Shown here: positions 42,951 to 48,840 of the stretch, piece by piece | How positions within the stretch are numbered: the stretch's first letter is position 1 | Layout of the letters: every line of letters begins with the position of its first letter | Source of the DNA: a virus | Length of the DNA stretch: 54,196 nucleotides | Virus record (IMG/VR): IMGVR_UViG_3300045741_000133 | Span: 1-54,196 of that record | Reading direction: 5' to 3' (one strand) | Notes under the pieces: model-generated | Seen by the model: the letters and a program-made list of their open reading frames with translations, nothing else | Told to the model about the DNA's origin: nothing | Databases searched by the model: none | Program-made: the position numbers and the translations under genes

Positions 42951-43227
42951 AACGATTCTTATTTTACAGTGTATCGCGCTGAAACGGCCGCACGATGTTC
43001 GACTAGCCCTCCCAGATGCTATCTATTCTCCCTCTTCCACTCCCCACCCCAAACTATATCCTCTCAACCCCTCGACTTTTCGTCTTCCGACCAGCCCTCC
43101 CCAGCCAACACCCATCGCTTTCTCCTACCGGCCGTCTCGTTACGACACGGACTACACTTTTACCTTTACTGACTTAACTTTTCACCGTACTATTTTAACC
43201 ATACCAACCCTTTAAGGAGGTTCTCTA
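42951..43227 (+). promoter_or_regulatory. Pyrimidine-rich divergent spacer with promoter
   Basis: This gap separates divergent genes. Positions 43021-43080 carry a single G on the plus strand, and the stretch to about 43135 stays C/T-rich; the minus strand therefore has several G runs that might form a quadruplex. Near the plus gene, TTTACT (43165-43170), 17 bases, TACTAT (43188-43193) is a candidate promoter, overlapping GACTACACTTTT (43150-43161) and GACTTAACTTTT (43171-43182). TTTAAGGAGG precedes the ATG at 43228. Confidence 0.5.
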
Positions 43228-43713
43228 ATGGGATACACTACTGAGTTCTCCGGATCCTTCAAGATCGATAGAGTGCTTGACGCTGATACTGCTAAGCTAG
43301 TTCGTGGCTTGTCCAAGACTCGCCGGATGGCTAGGCGGCTTCCTGAGGCTTACGGGGTCGAGGGTGAGTTCTACGTCGATGGTGGCGGTCGCTTTGGTCG
43401 AGATCGCGATGAGAGCATCATCAACTTCAACCAGCCTCCCAGCACGCAACCAAGCTTGTGGTGCTGCTGGACCGTCGGCGAAGACCTTAAGTCGATACTC
43501 TGGAACGAGTCAGAGAAGTTCTACGAGTACGTCGCTTGGCTCAAGTACCTCCAGACCAAGATCCTGATCCCTAGGGGATACTCGCTCTCCGGGGAGGTGT
43601 CGTTTCAGGGCGAGGATCCTAACGACTTCGGGGTCATCCGGGTGGACGCCTCGACCCAGGACATTCTGGTGGCCGAGGGTCGCAGAGTCTTGGGCGAGTT
43701 CGAGCAGGCTTGA
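43228..43713 (+). CDS. Conserved-type unknown phage protein
   Basis: 161 residues with AAGGAGG before the ATG. The layout starting MGYTTEFSGSFKIDR with LRG/KTRRMARR and later QPSLWCCWTV resembles a family of unknown function seen in phages and bacteria. No catalytic motif is evident. It is alone between two regulatory spacers, so it is probably a single-gene unit. Confidence 0.7.
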   Translation: MGYTTEFSGSFKIDRVLDADTAKLVRGLSKTRRMARRLPEAYGVEGEFYVDGGGRFGRDRDESIINFNQPPSTQPSLWCCWTVGEDLKSILWNESEKFYEYVAWLKYLQTKILIPRGYSLSGEVSFQGEDPNDFGVIRVDASTQDILVAEGRRVLGEFEQA

Positions 43714-43744
43714 GGTATTTTGATCAGGTGCCTCGTTTCGGTAC

Positions 43745-43789
43745 CGACTTAACTTTCGACTGTACTTTTCGACTATACTTTTGTAGGAT
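43745..43789 (+). promoter_or_regulatory. Three tandem 12-13-base repeats before a promoter-like box
   Basis: CGACTTAACTTT, CGACTGTACTTTT and CGACTATACTTTT follow one another without gaps at 43745-43782, then TAGGAT at 43784-43789. The third copy contains TATACT, a possible -10 box. The following GATGATCTTAA also follows the 41896 -10 box. Likely binding sites for a regulator or a phage-modified polymerase controlling the gene at 43837. Confidence 0.55.
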
Positions 43790-43798
43790 GATCTTAAC

Positions 43799-43816
43799 GG
43801 CGCCGATCAAGGCGCC
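43799..43816 (+). promoter_or_regulatory. Leader hairpin
   Basis: GGCGCC-GATCAA-GGCGCC, a 6-base stem in the leader of the 43837 gene, upstream of its CGGAGGG Shine-Dalgarno. It resembles the hairpin at 39556-39570. Confidence 0.4.
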
Positions 43817-43836
43817 CGAAAACGGAGGGACGTAAC

Positions 43837-44256
43837 ATGACGAATCGACTAGAGTGGTTAGAGAGACAACTAGACCGAGCGGACATCTCAGACGAGCTGG
43901 CCGACCAGTACAACCGCGAGGCTAACGAGATCCAGTCAAAGATCAACCACGATAAGGCTAAGGCTCGGCAGCGCAAGGCCCTGGAGAACGCGGCTAGGAT
44001 CCAGCACGTCTTAGAGCTGGTCGAGGAAGGCCGCATGGTGGAGCTGGTCGAGACCTACGGCGGCGAGTTCCAAGACGACTACACCATCACCGACTCCTTC
44101 ATGGTGATCTCAGGGTGCTTCAACCCGAGGAACCCCAACGGTCAGAACTGCTGGCAGTGCGACGACTTGGCTTCCGCGCTCCAGAAGAAGTTTCAATTGA
44201 TCTACTACCGAGTCTACGACCACTACGTCCGGCTCCAAGACCAGAAGGTAGGCTAA
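43837..44256 (+). CDS. Unknown coiled-coil protein
   Basis: 139 residues with CGGAGGGACGTAAC before the ATG. The first 65 residues are a charged coiled coil (LEWLERQLDRADISDELADQ and following). The rest contains GCFNPRNPNGQNCWQCDDL with three cysteines. No family recognised. Confidence 0.7.
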   Translation: MTNRLEWLERQLDRADISDELADQYNREANEIQSKINHDKAKARQRKALENAARIQHVLELVEEGRMVELVETYGGEFQDDYTITDSFMVISGCFNPRNPNGQNCWQCDDLASALQKKFQLIYYRVYDHYVRLQDQKVG

Positions 44257-44257
44257 C

Positions 44258-44362
44258 ATGACGATCCGAAGAGCTATAAACATGATGCTTGGCTTCGTGG
44301 TCGGTTGGGCGCTGGTGACGGCGCTCGCCCTGGCGATGGTCCACTCCGGAGGTGGTTTATGA
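44258..44362 (+). CDS. 34-residue single-span membrane peptide
   Basis: ATG 44258 with GAAGGTAGGCTAAC upstream, ending with ATGA at the next gene's start. After a basic start (TIRRAIN) comes one hydrophobic helix (MMLGFVVGWALVTALALAMV). A small inner-membrane peptide; holin-associated or regulatory roles are possible. Confidence 0.55.
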   Translation: MTIRRAINMMLGFVVGWALVTALALAMVHSGGGL

Positions 44363-44607
44363 GTCGAGTGACGATGCTGGACGGCGGGGCGTTCGACGAC
44401 GGCTCCTTGGAGTGCCTGAACTTCTCGGTCGCGACTCAAGAAGAGGCCGTGGCGGTCTCGCTCGAGTGGCTGCGCTCGAAGTTCGGGAAGACCCACTTCG
44501 ACCAAGCCGTGGAAGCTAGGCGCCGGGCCGGCGAGAGCTGGATGAGCGTGAGAGACTTGACCGTCGACTGGGACGGGGACCTCATCTTAGAGGTTCACTG
44601 GGGCTGA
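44359..44607 (+). CDS. Small unknown protein
   Basis: 82 residues from ATG 44359 with GGAGGTGGTTT upstream, overlapping the previous stop. Helix (EEAVAVSLEWLRSKFG) and end strands (VDWDGDLILEVHWG). No function recognised. Confidence 0.65.
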   Translation: MSRVTMLDGGAFDDGSLECLNFSVATQEEAVAVSLEWLRSKFGKTHFDQAVEARRRAGESWMSVRDLTVDWDGDLILEVHWG

Positions 44608-44621
44608 GTCCAGCCGATATA

Positions 44622-44655
44622 AACTTAACTTTTGCCAGAATCAAACAACTTAACT
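44622..44655 (+). promoter_or_regulatory. Two ACTTAACT motifs in a leader
   Basis: AACTTAACTTTT (44622-44633) and AACTTAACT (44647-44655) lie before the gene at 44675, matching the motif seen at 34251, 41870, 43171 and 43745. No clear -10 box. Confidence 0.35.
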
Positions 44656-44674
44656 AACTCAAAGGAGAACTAAG

Positions 44675-45070
44675 ATGGAACTGTCTAAGGAAGCTCAAGA
44701 GAACTTGTCTAAGATCGCGTCGGGCGCGGCTAAGATCTTGTCCGAGGCCGTCGACGAGACGACCGGGCTCGTTCGCGAGAACGCCAAGGAGCTAGTTCGA
44801 GAGGTGGTCTTGTACCACGGGATAGTCGGCAACGCTTTCTCGGTTCTTGCTGCTCTCTCGTTGGCAGCGTTTACCTACTTCGGCTGGACTCATGCTCCTG
44901 AGACTGGAGACGGTCGATACTGGGCAGCTGGTGCGTGCTTGACTCTCGCGTTCGGAACCGCTATATGGGTGCTGTGCTCTGTGCAAGACGCGATCAAGGC
45001 GATCGTAGCTCCTAGGTTGTTTCTCATCGAGTACGCAGCGGACCTATTGAAGAAGGACGATGAGAAATGA
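44675..45070 (+). CDS. Two-span membrane protein
   Basis: 131 residues with AAAGGAGAACTAAG before the ATG. A helical N-terminal part (residues 1-48) is followed by two transmembrane helices (AFSVLAALSLAAFTYFGW and AAGACLTLAFGTAIWVLCSV) and a short cytoplasmic tail (KKDDEK). It could be a holin or an envelope-modifying protein. Confidence 0.65.
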   Translation: MELSKEAQENLSKIASGAAKILSEAVDETTGLVRENAKELVREVVLYHGIVGNAFSVLAALSLAAFTYFGWTHAPETGDGRYWAAGACLTLAFGTAIWVLCSVQDAIKAIVAPRLFLIEYAADLLKKDDEK

Positions 45071-45306
45071 ACTCTACCTTTACGTCCAAGTCCGTCGGTC
45101 GGTGCTTGACTGAGTACCGAAGGGTGAACTACGACGTGCTCGTCGCTAGAGCTAAGTCGTACAACCTGTACTCTCAGTTCGACGCAAACAAGTCGTCGCC
45201 GGTTAAGCTGACCGAGCCTAAGTGTGGCTACGGTCAGGTCTTGTTCGCGGTGCTCGAGACCGGCGAGGAAGTAGAGCTGATGAGCATCATCGACTCCTCG
45301 GATTAG
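45067..45306 (+). CDS. Small unknown protein
   Basis: 79 residues, start overlapping the previous stop. Basic N-terminus, then strands (VLFAVLETGEEVELMSII). No function recognised. Confidence 0.6.
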   Translation: MNSTFTSKSVGRCLTEYRRVNYDVLVARAKSYNLYSQFDANKSSPVKLTEPKCGYGQVLFAVLETGEEVELMSIIDSSD

Positions 45307-45386
45307 TGGTTCACTAACTCCAGGAGTCTTGTCACAATACTTAGGTAGTTTTTGTTACGAACTAACAACCTTTAAGGGGGTATTTA

Positions 45387-46088
45387 ATGAACAAGATCAT
45401 GAACTTAATCGTAGCTATCGCTGCGATAGGGTTCCTAGCGGGTTGCCAGCCCGTAGAGAACGAGGCTTACACCGCTCAAGGTCAAGCCGGAGCTGCGGGT
45501 AAAGATGGCAAGGATGGTAAGGACGGAGTCGGATGCTCTATCCTGAAGTTGTTGACCGGTGCTCGCGTTACCTGCTCGAACGGGTCCGTAGACTTGTCCA
45601 ATGGTAAGGACGGATCGAACGGTAAGGACGGATCGAACGGTAAGGATGGCGTCTCGGTAAAAGGAGATAAAGGCGATCCTGGACTTCCCGGCAAGGACGG
45701 AAAGCCTGGGGTGTGCACCAAGGGTGACGCAGGTCCTCAAGGTCCCGCCGGCAAGGATGGTAAGTCGACCTCGATTCAGATCTTCACCGCGGATGCTAAA
45801 ACTTGCCCAGACGGCGGAGTCCTGATCGTGACCTATATCGACACCAACGGATCCGGCAAGTACGAAGACTGTGACACCTTGATCCAGCGCGTTCCGCTTT
45901 GCAAGCCTAAGTGCGACTGCAAGAAGGACGATGGATCGGACTGTGATCATCACGACGACGAGTATGATGACGACGGTAACGATAAGGTCGAGATCTGTCA
46001 TCGAATGAGTAACAAGACTTTAAGAGTATCTCAAAAGGCCGTTAAGGCGCATCTCGCGCACGGCGACTACCTAGGAGGTTGTAAGTGA
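45387..46088 (+). CDS. Collagen-like lipoprotein
   Basis: 233 residues with AAGGGGG upstream. The signal ends in the lipobox LAGC, so Cys20 is likely lipidated. Two blocks of Gly-X-Y repeats (about residues 31-47 and 73-125, rich in GKDG) should form a collagen-like trimer. Next comes a Cys/Asp/His-rich segment, then a compact C-terminal motif VEICHRMSNKTLRVSQKAVK with AHLAHGDYLGGC, seen in bacterial surface proteins. It likely decorates the host envelope. It overlaps the next gene by four bases. Confidence 0.8.
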   Translation: MNKIMNLIVAIAAIGFLAGCQPVENEAYTAQGQAGAAGKDGKDGKDGVGCSILKLLTGARVTCSNGSVDLSNGKDGSNGKDGSNGKDGVSVKGDKGDPGLPGKDGKPGVCTKGDAGPQGPAGKDGKSTSIQIFTADAKTCPDGGVLIVTYIDTNGSGKYEDCDTLIQRVPLCKPKCDCKKDDGSDCDHHDDEYDDDGNDKVEICHRMSNKTLRVSQKAVKAHLAHGDYLGGCK

Positions 46089-46600
46089 GCAACAGAACTT
46101 TAACACTGATCGTTCTTTGGATGTCTGTCGTGGTAGCGCTGTCAAGCGCCTTCGCGGCCGAGAACAAGGTCGAGGGAACCGGCAACAACGTGAACATCTG
46201 CCAGCCCAAGATCGAGGTTAAGTCATGCGGGTCTTGTTGTCAAGCAAAGCCTCGCGTGATCGTCAAGACCGTGGAGAAGATCGTCGAGAAGCCGGTCGTG
46301 GTCGAGAAGATCGTTGAGGTAGATCGTCCTCACATCCTTCCCGTTCGCGAGGTGATCGTCGAGAAGAAGATCGATCGCACTCGAAAGAACCACGTTAGCT
46401 TGCTCGCTGGCTACGGAGCCTTGGGCAACTTGAAGGAGACTCAAGAGACTAACAAGACGGTAGTTCGCACTGAGAACGGTCCCGTCCTAGGACTTCAGTA
46501 CCTTCGAGAAGTTAGGTCTGGTGAGAAGTCTTCGCTTGATCTCTTGATCCAAGCGCAGACTAACCGCACGATCTCAGTCGGTATCGGCATCGGATTTTAA
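46085..46600 (+). CDS. Exported protein with repeat stalk and beta-strand end
   Basis: 171 residues from GTG with AGGAGG upstream. Signal peptide (cut after AFA), a Cys cluster (SCGSCCQ), a Val/Glu/Lys repeat stalk (VEKIVEKPVVVEKIVEV), then a domain of alternating strands ending ISVGIGIGF. The plan matches the protein at 11386-11793. It is coupled to the collagen-like lipoprotein and may work with it at the outer membrane. Confidence 0.65.
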   Translation: MSNRTLTLIVLWMSVVVALSSAFAAENKVEGTGNNVNICQPKIEVKSCGSCCQAKPRVIVKTVEKIVEKPVVVEKIVEVDRPHILPVREVIVEKKIDRTRKNHVSLLAGYGALGNLKETQETNKTVVRTENGPVLGLQYLREVRSGEKSSLDLLIQAQTNRTISVGIGIGF

Positions 46601-46606
46601 TAAGAT

Positions 46607-46646
46607 TTTAGGTGTGGGACGCGTCCAGCGACGGCTGGCACCTAAA
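46607..46646 (+). other. Two-part hairpin in intergenic region
   Basis: TTTAGGTG (46607-46614) pairs perfectly with CACCTAAA (46639-46646), enclosing a 5-base hairpin CCAGC-GACG-GCTGG (46625-46638) and a 10-base bulge. No U-tract follows, so a simple terminator is unlikely. The remaining bases to 46723 hold the leader of the next gene. Confidence 0.5.
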
Positions 46647-46723
46647 GATAACGCAACTTTAGCGCGTTACTCGGTCATGAAGAACACATAACTGGTCGAG
46701 GTTTGCTTACTAGGAGTTCTACG

Positions 46724-47722
46724 GTGAAAGCTCTAATCAGATGGAGTCTGTTCTTAACGGTAGGACTCTTGTTTCAAGTTCTGATCTACGTCGTCTATCC
46801 ACTCGCTTGGTTGTACTGGCGACTCAAGGTCTACTCTAAGCCAGGCGACAAGACAGTGTCCGAGCACGAGAGCATCTCTGGCTTTCGCGAGAAGCGAGAG
46901 CCTTACGGGATGTACCTCAACACTATCGATGATCACGCCTCGTTCTGCATGTATGGAGCTTTGACTACTCTAGCTCTAGAGCTGCTGGTTCAAGAAGGTA
47001 GCGTCGTTCGTCGAGTCAACGAGGACAAGACACTGAACCGATGGTCGGTATCAGGCGATGTCATCATATCGTGGTGCCTATCGTTCACGTATCCTAAGAT
47101 CGATCAGCGAGACCTAGTTCCGGCTCTCTTGGAGCTCGCGAACTCTTACCTGAAGTACCTAGGTACTAGATCCTGGGACGAGATCAACGACGGAGACGTC
47201 AGCAACCGATGCAACAACTTCGGTGTAAACTACTGTCCTGACTCAGATTTTCATAAGATAGGTCAGCCCGCGACGGGTCCTCAGTTCTACACCTCTTCAG
47301 CCTTGTTCGCGCTTGCCAGCAAGTACTCCTGGAAGTTCAAGATCGTGTTCTGGCTGCACTGGATCATCATGGGTGGTTGGTATTGGTGGTTCGCTCCAGC
47401 CTTGTGGACTAAGGATCGTCAGCTGGTGTACGTTCGAGACATGACGATGAGAGCGTTGTACGTCCATAAGTTCGTGTTCGGTGATCGCTGGTGGATCCGA
47501 AAGCCGATGGAGTGGATCGCTTTCAAGACCACGGATCGTAGGAACGATCTTTGGTACGCGATGCTGGGTATCAACCCCATCCGCGAGCTTCCGGCAGCTA
47601 TGGACGGGTTCTTCTCTCAGAAAGAGGACTTCACGTCAAGGATGAGCGATCGAATGAACGGTTACTACGGAGAAGCAATCTACAATCTAGCAGAGCAAGC
47701 TAGAATGCTTAACAAGAGGTGA
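46724..47722 (+). CDS. Large membrane-associated unknown protein
   Basis: 332 residues from GTG 46724 with AGGAG seven bases upstream (an earlier in-frame start at 46703 lacks a site). Residues 6-30 form a transmembrane helix (WSLFLTVGLLFQVLIYVVYP), and another hydrophobic aromatic region lies near residue 205 (FWLHWIIMGGWYWWFAPALW). The rest is soluble. No family recognised. Confidence 0.7.
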   Translation: MKALIRWSLFLTVGLLFQVLIYVVYPLAWLYWRLKVYSKPGDKTVSEHESISGFREKREPYGMYLNTIDDHASFCMYGALTTLALELLVQEGSVVRRVNEDKTLNRWSVSGDVIISWCLSFTYPKIDQRDLVPALLELANSYLKYLGTRSWDEINDGDVSNRCNNFGVNYCPDSDFHKIGQPATGPQFYTSSALFALASKYSWKFKIVFWLHWIIMGGWYWWFAPALWTKDRQLVYVRDMTMRALYVHKFVFGDRWWIRKPMEWIAFKTTDRRNDLWYAMLGINPIRELPAAMDGFFSQKEDFTSRMSDRMNGYYGEAIYNLAEQARMLNKR

Positions 47723-47725
47723 TTC

Positions 47726-47773
47726 ATGGACGAAGAAGTGAGCGATGTTCTTAAAGTAAAGGTGGTTCCATAG
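47726..47773 (+). CDS. Possible 15-residue peptide
   Basis: ATG 47726 has AGAGGTGATTC upstream and encodes MDEEVSDVLKVKVVP. The ribosome-binding site is good but the peptide is too short to judge; it may be a leader or chance. Confidence 0.25.
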   Translation: MDEEVSDVLKVKVVP

Positions 47774-47933
47774 CGGTGTGTCGACCGGACCGAATGGGCC
47801 ATAAAAATCGAGATGCGGGTTTTGGCGCTCCCGAAAAGCACTGAATGAGACGCTTACGGACACCGTTGCAACAGGACCGTGGGGTCAGCGAGGTGAAAGA
47901 CTCGTTACTTAGTATCTTGGTTCTTAGGATAGC
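47774..47933 (+). other. Non-coding stretch with possible structured RNA
   Basis: No supported gene. CGGTGT (47774-47779) pairs with ACACCG (47860-47865), enclosing about 80 bases that include smaller possible helices such as GGG...CCC around 47817-47832. It leads straight into the interrupted tRNA. It might be part of a longer non-coding transcript. Confidence 0.35.
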
Positions 47934-48053
47934 ACAGAGGTAGCTTAACGGGTAAAGCCCGTCATTGGAAGGCTGAGACGCTCGAGTCGGACCTCAAACG
48001 TAGGAGCAGATCACGCTGGACGGAGATTGTGCGTTCGAGTCGCACCCTCTGCC
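47934..48053 (+). tRNA. tRNA gene interrupted in the anticodon loop
   Basis: All cloverleaf arms are present. Acceptor ACAGAGG/CCTCTGC (six of seven pairs), then T8 and A9. D-arm GCTT-AACGGGTA-AAGC. Anticodon stem CCGTC (47959-47963) with GACGG (48019-48023). Five-base variable loop AGATT. T-arm GTGCG-TTCGAGT-CGCAC. The anticodon loop, however, is 55 bases instead of 7, so about 48 extra bases sit inside it. If the junction is at the canonical 37/38 site the anticodon would be TGG (Pro), but this is not certain. No CCA is encoded, the first acceptor pair is A-C, and position 26 is missing. It could be an intron-bearing, disrupted or decoy tRNA. Confidence 0.65.
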
Positions 48054-48063
48054 TAAGTTTTCT

Positions 48064-48498
48064 TCAAGGCTTGAACCATCTGGTTCCGCCTGGCTTGTAT
48101 GACCCAAACGGTTGGTTCTGGAAGTGGACCCAGTTTAGGTTGCCGTCCTCGCAGAATAGATTAGCTTCCTCAAGGGCTGCCTGACCCTCAGGAGTGTTCT
48201 TCATCCACTTAGTCAAGGCTAGAACTGGGTCTGCGATGTCTACGGCGGCTGCGCTCGTCACGTTCTCGAGATGCTTGGACTTCATAGGGATCTTCGATTG
48301 ATCGGTGATGCCCTTCTGAGCGTAGATTCGTAAGTGATCCTTAAGCGTGCGAACTCCAGAAGTAACGCTCATAGCCTTACCCCACTTAGCGCGGATGATG
48401 TTCACCCGATCGGTGAGGTCTTGGCACTGCTCGAGCTTCTTAGGATCGAGAGCAGACTCGTCGATGTCGGTGTGGATGATCTCCTTGAGCGTCATCAT
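48064..48498 (-). CDS. M15-type peptidase (endolysin-like)
   Basis: 144 residues. The VanY/M15 zinc-peptidase layout is visible: SVTSGVRTLKDH, then SKHLENVTSAAAVDIAD with His and Asp zinc ligands, and WVHFQ with the last His. Such phage enzymes cut peptide cross-links of peptidoglycan. No signal peptide, so a holin would be needed for release. Two ATGs in tandem; the second (48495) overlaps the next stop. Confidence 0.8.
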   Translation of the reverse strand: MMTLKEIIHTDIDESALDPKKLEQCQDLTDRVNIIRAKWGKAMSVTSGVRTLKDHLRIYAQKGITDQSKIPMKSKHLENVTSAAAVDIADPVLALTKWMKNTPEGQAALEEANLFCEDGNLNWVHFQNQPFGSYKPGGTRWFKP

Positions 48499-48839
48499 GA
48501 CTTGAGCCTCATCAAGCGCTTAGACTCTATGATCGGCTGCTCTACGAACTTAGGGAGCACCTTTTGCTCGCCGTCCTCATCTAAGATAGGCTCTCCGTCG
48601 TCGTCGAACGCGAGCTCGGTTCCTGATTGAACCATCTCGCATCCGCACTGGACCTCGCCGTCGTACGGCTCTAGGTTTGACAGAGGTTCTGATGCTAGAT
48701 TCGCTGGTATCAACACGTGCTCGAACTGGCTGGAGTCGTCCCAAGGACCACCGAAGCGGTTGGTTCCTTGCTCTGGACGACTAGACTCATAAGATGTAGC
48801 TACTGATTGATCTCGCTTTGAGACGATGGCGAACTTCAC
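48495..48839 (-). CDS. Unknown acidic protein in tail-fibre operon
   Basis: 114 residues from GTG 48839, with AAGGAGG eight bases upstream; a longer reading overlaps the fibre gene. Contains FDDDGEPILDEDGEQ, a short acidic repeat, and CGCEMVQ. It lies between a tail-fibre-like gene and the endolysin. It may be a fibre chaperone or small virion protein, but no family is recognised. Confidence 0.6.
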   Translation of the reverse strand: MKFAIVSKRDQSVATSYESSRPEQGTNRFGGPWDDSSQFEHVLIPANLASEPLSNLEPYDGEVQCGCEMVQSGTELAFDDDGEPILDEDGEQKVLPKFVEQPIIESKRLMRLKS

Positions 48840-48840
48840 G

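Noticed and set aside
42832-43215. 127-codon plus-strand frame opposite the zinc-ribbon gene
   Set aside because: It runs antisense through a supported gene and then through the pyrimidine tract, giving a Pro/Ser/Thr-rich chain with no ribosome-binding site.
43745-43782. CRISPR-like array
   Set aside because: Three 12-13-base copies with no spacers between them are tandem binding-site repeats, not a CRISPR array.
45435-46001. 188-codon frame opposite the collagen-like gene
   Set aside because: It is a by-product of the repeated GKDG coding sequence on the other strand.
47959-47975. Normal 17-base anticodon arm (CCGTC-ATTGGAA-GGCTG) for the tRNA
   Set aside because: It needs one mismatch and one G-U pair and leaves a variable loop of over 50 bases; pairing CCGTC with GACGG at 48019 is perfect and gives a 5-base variable loop.
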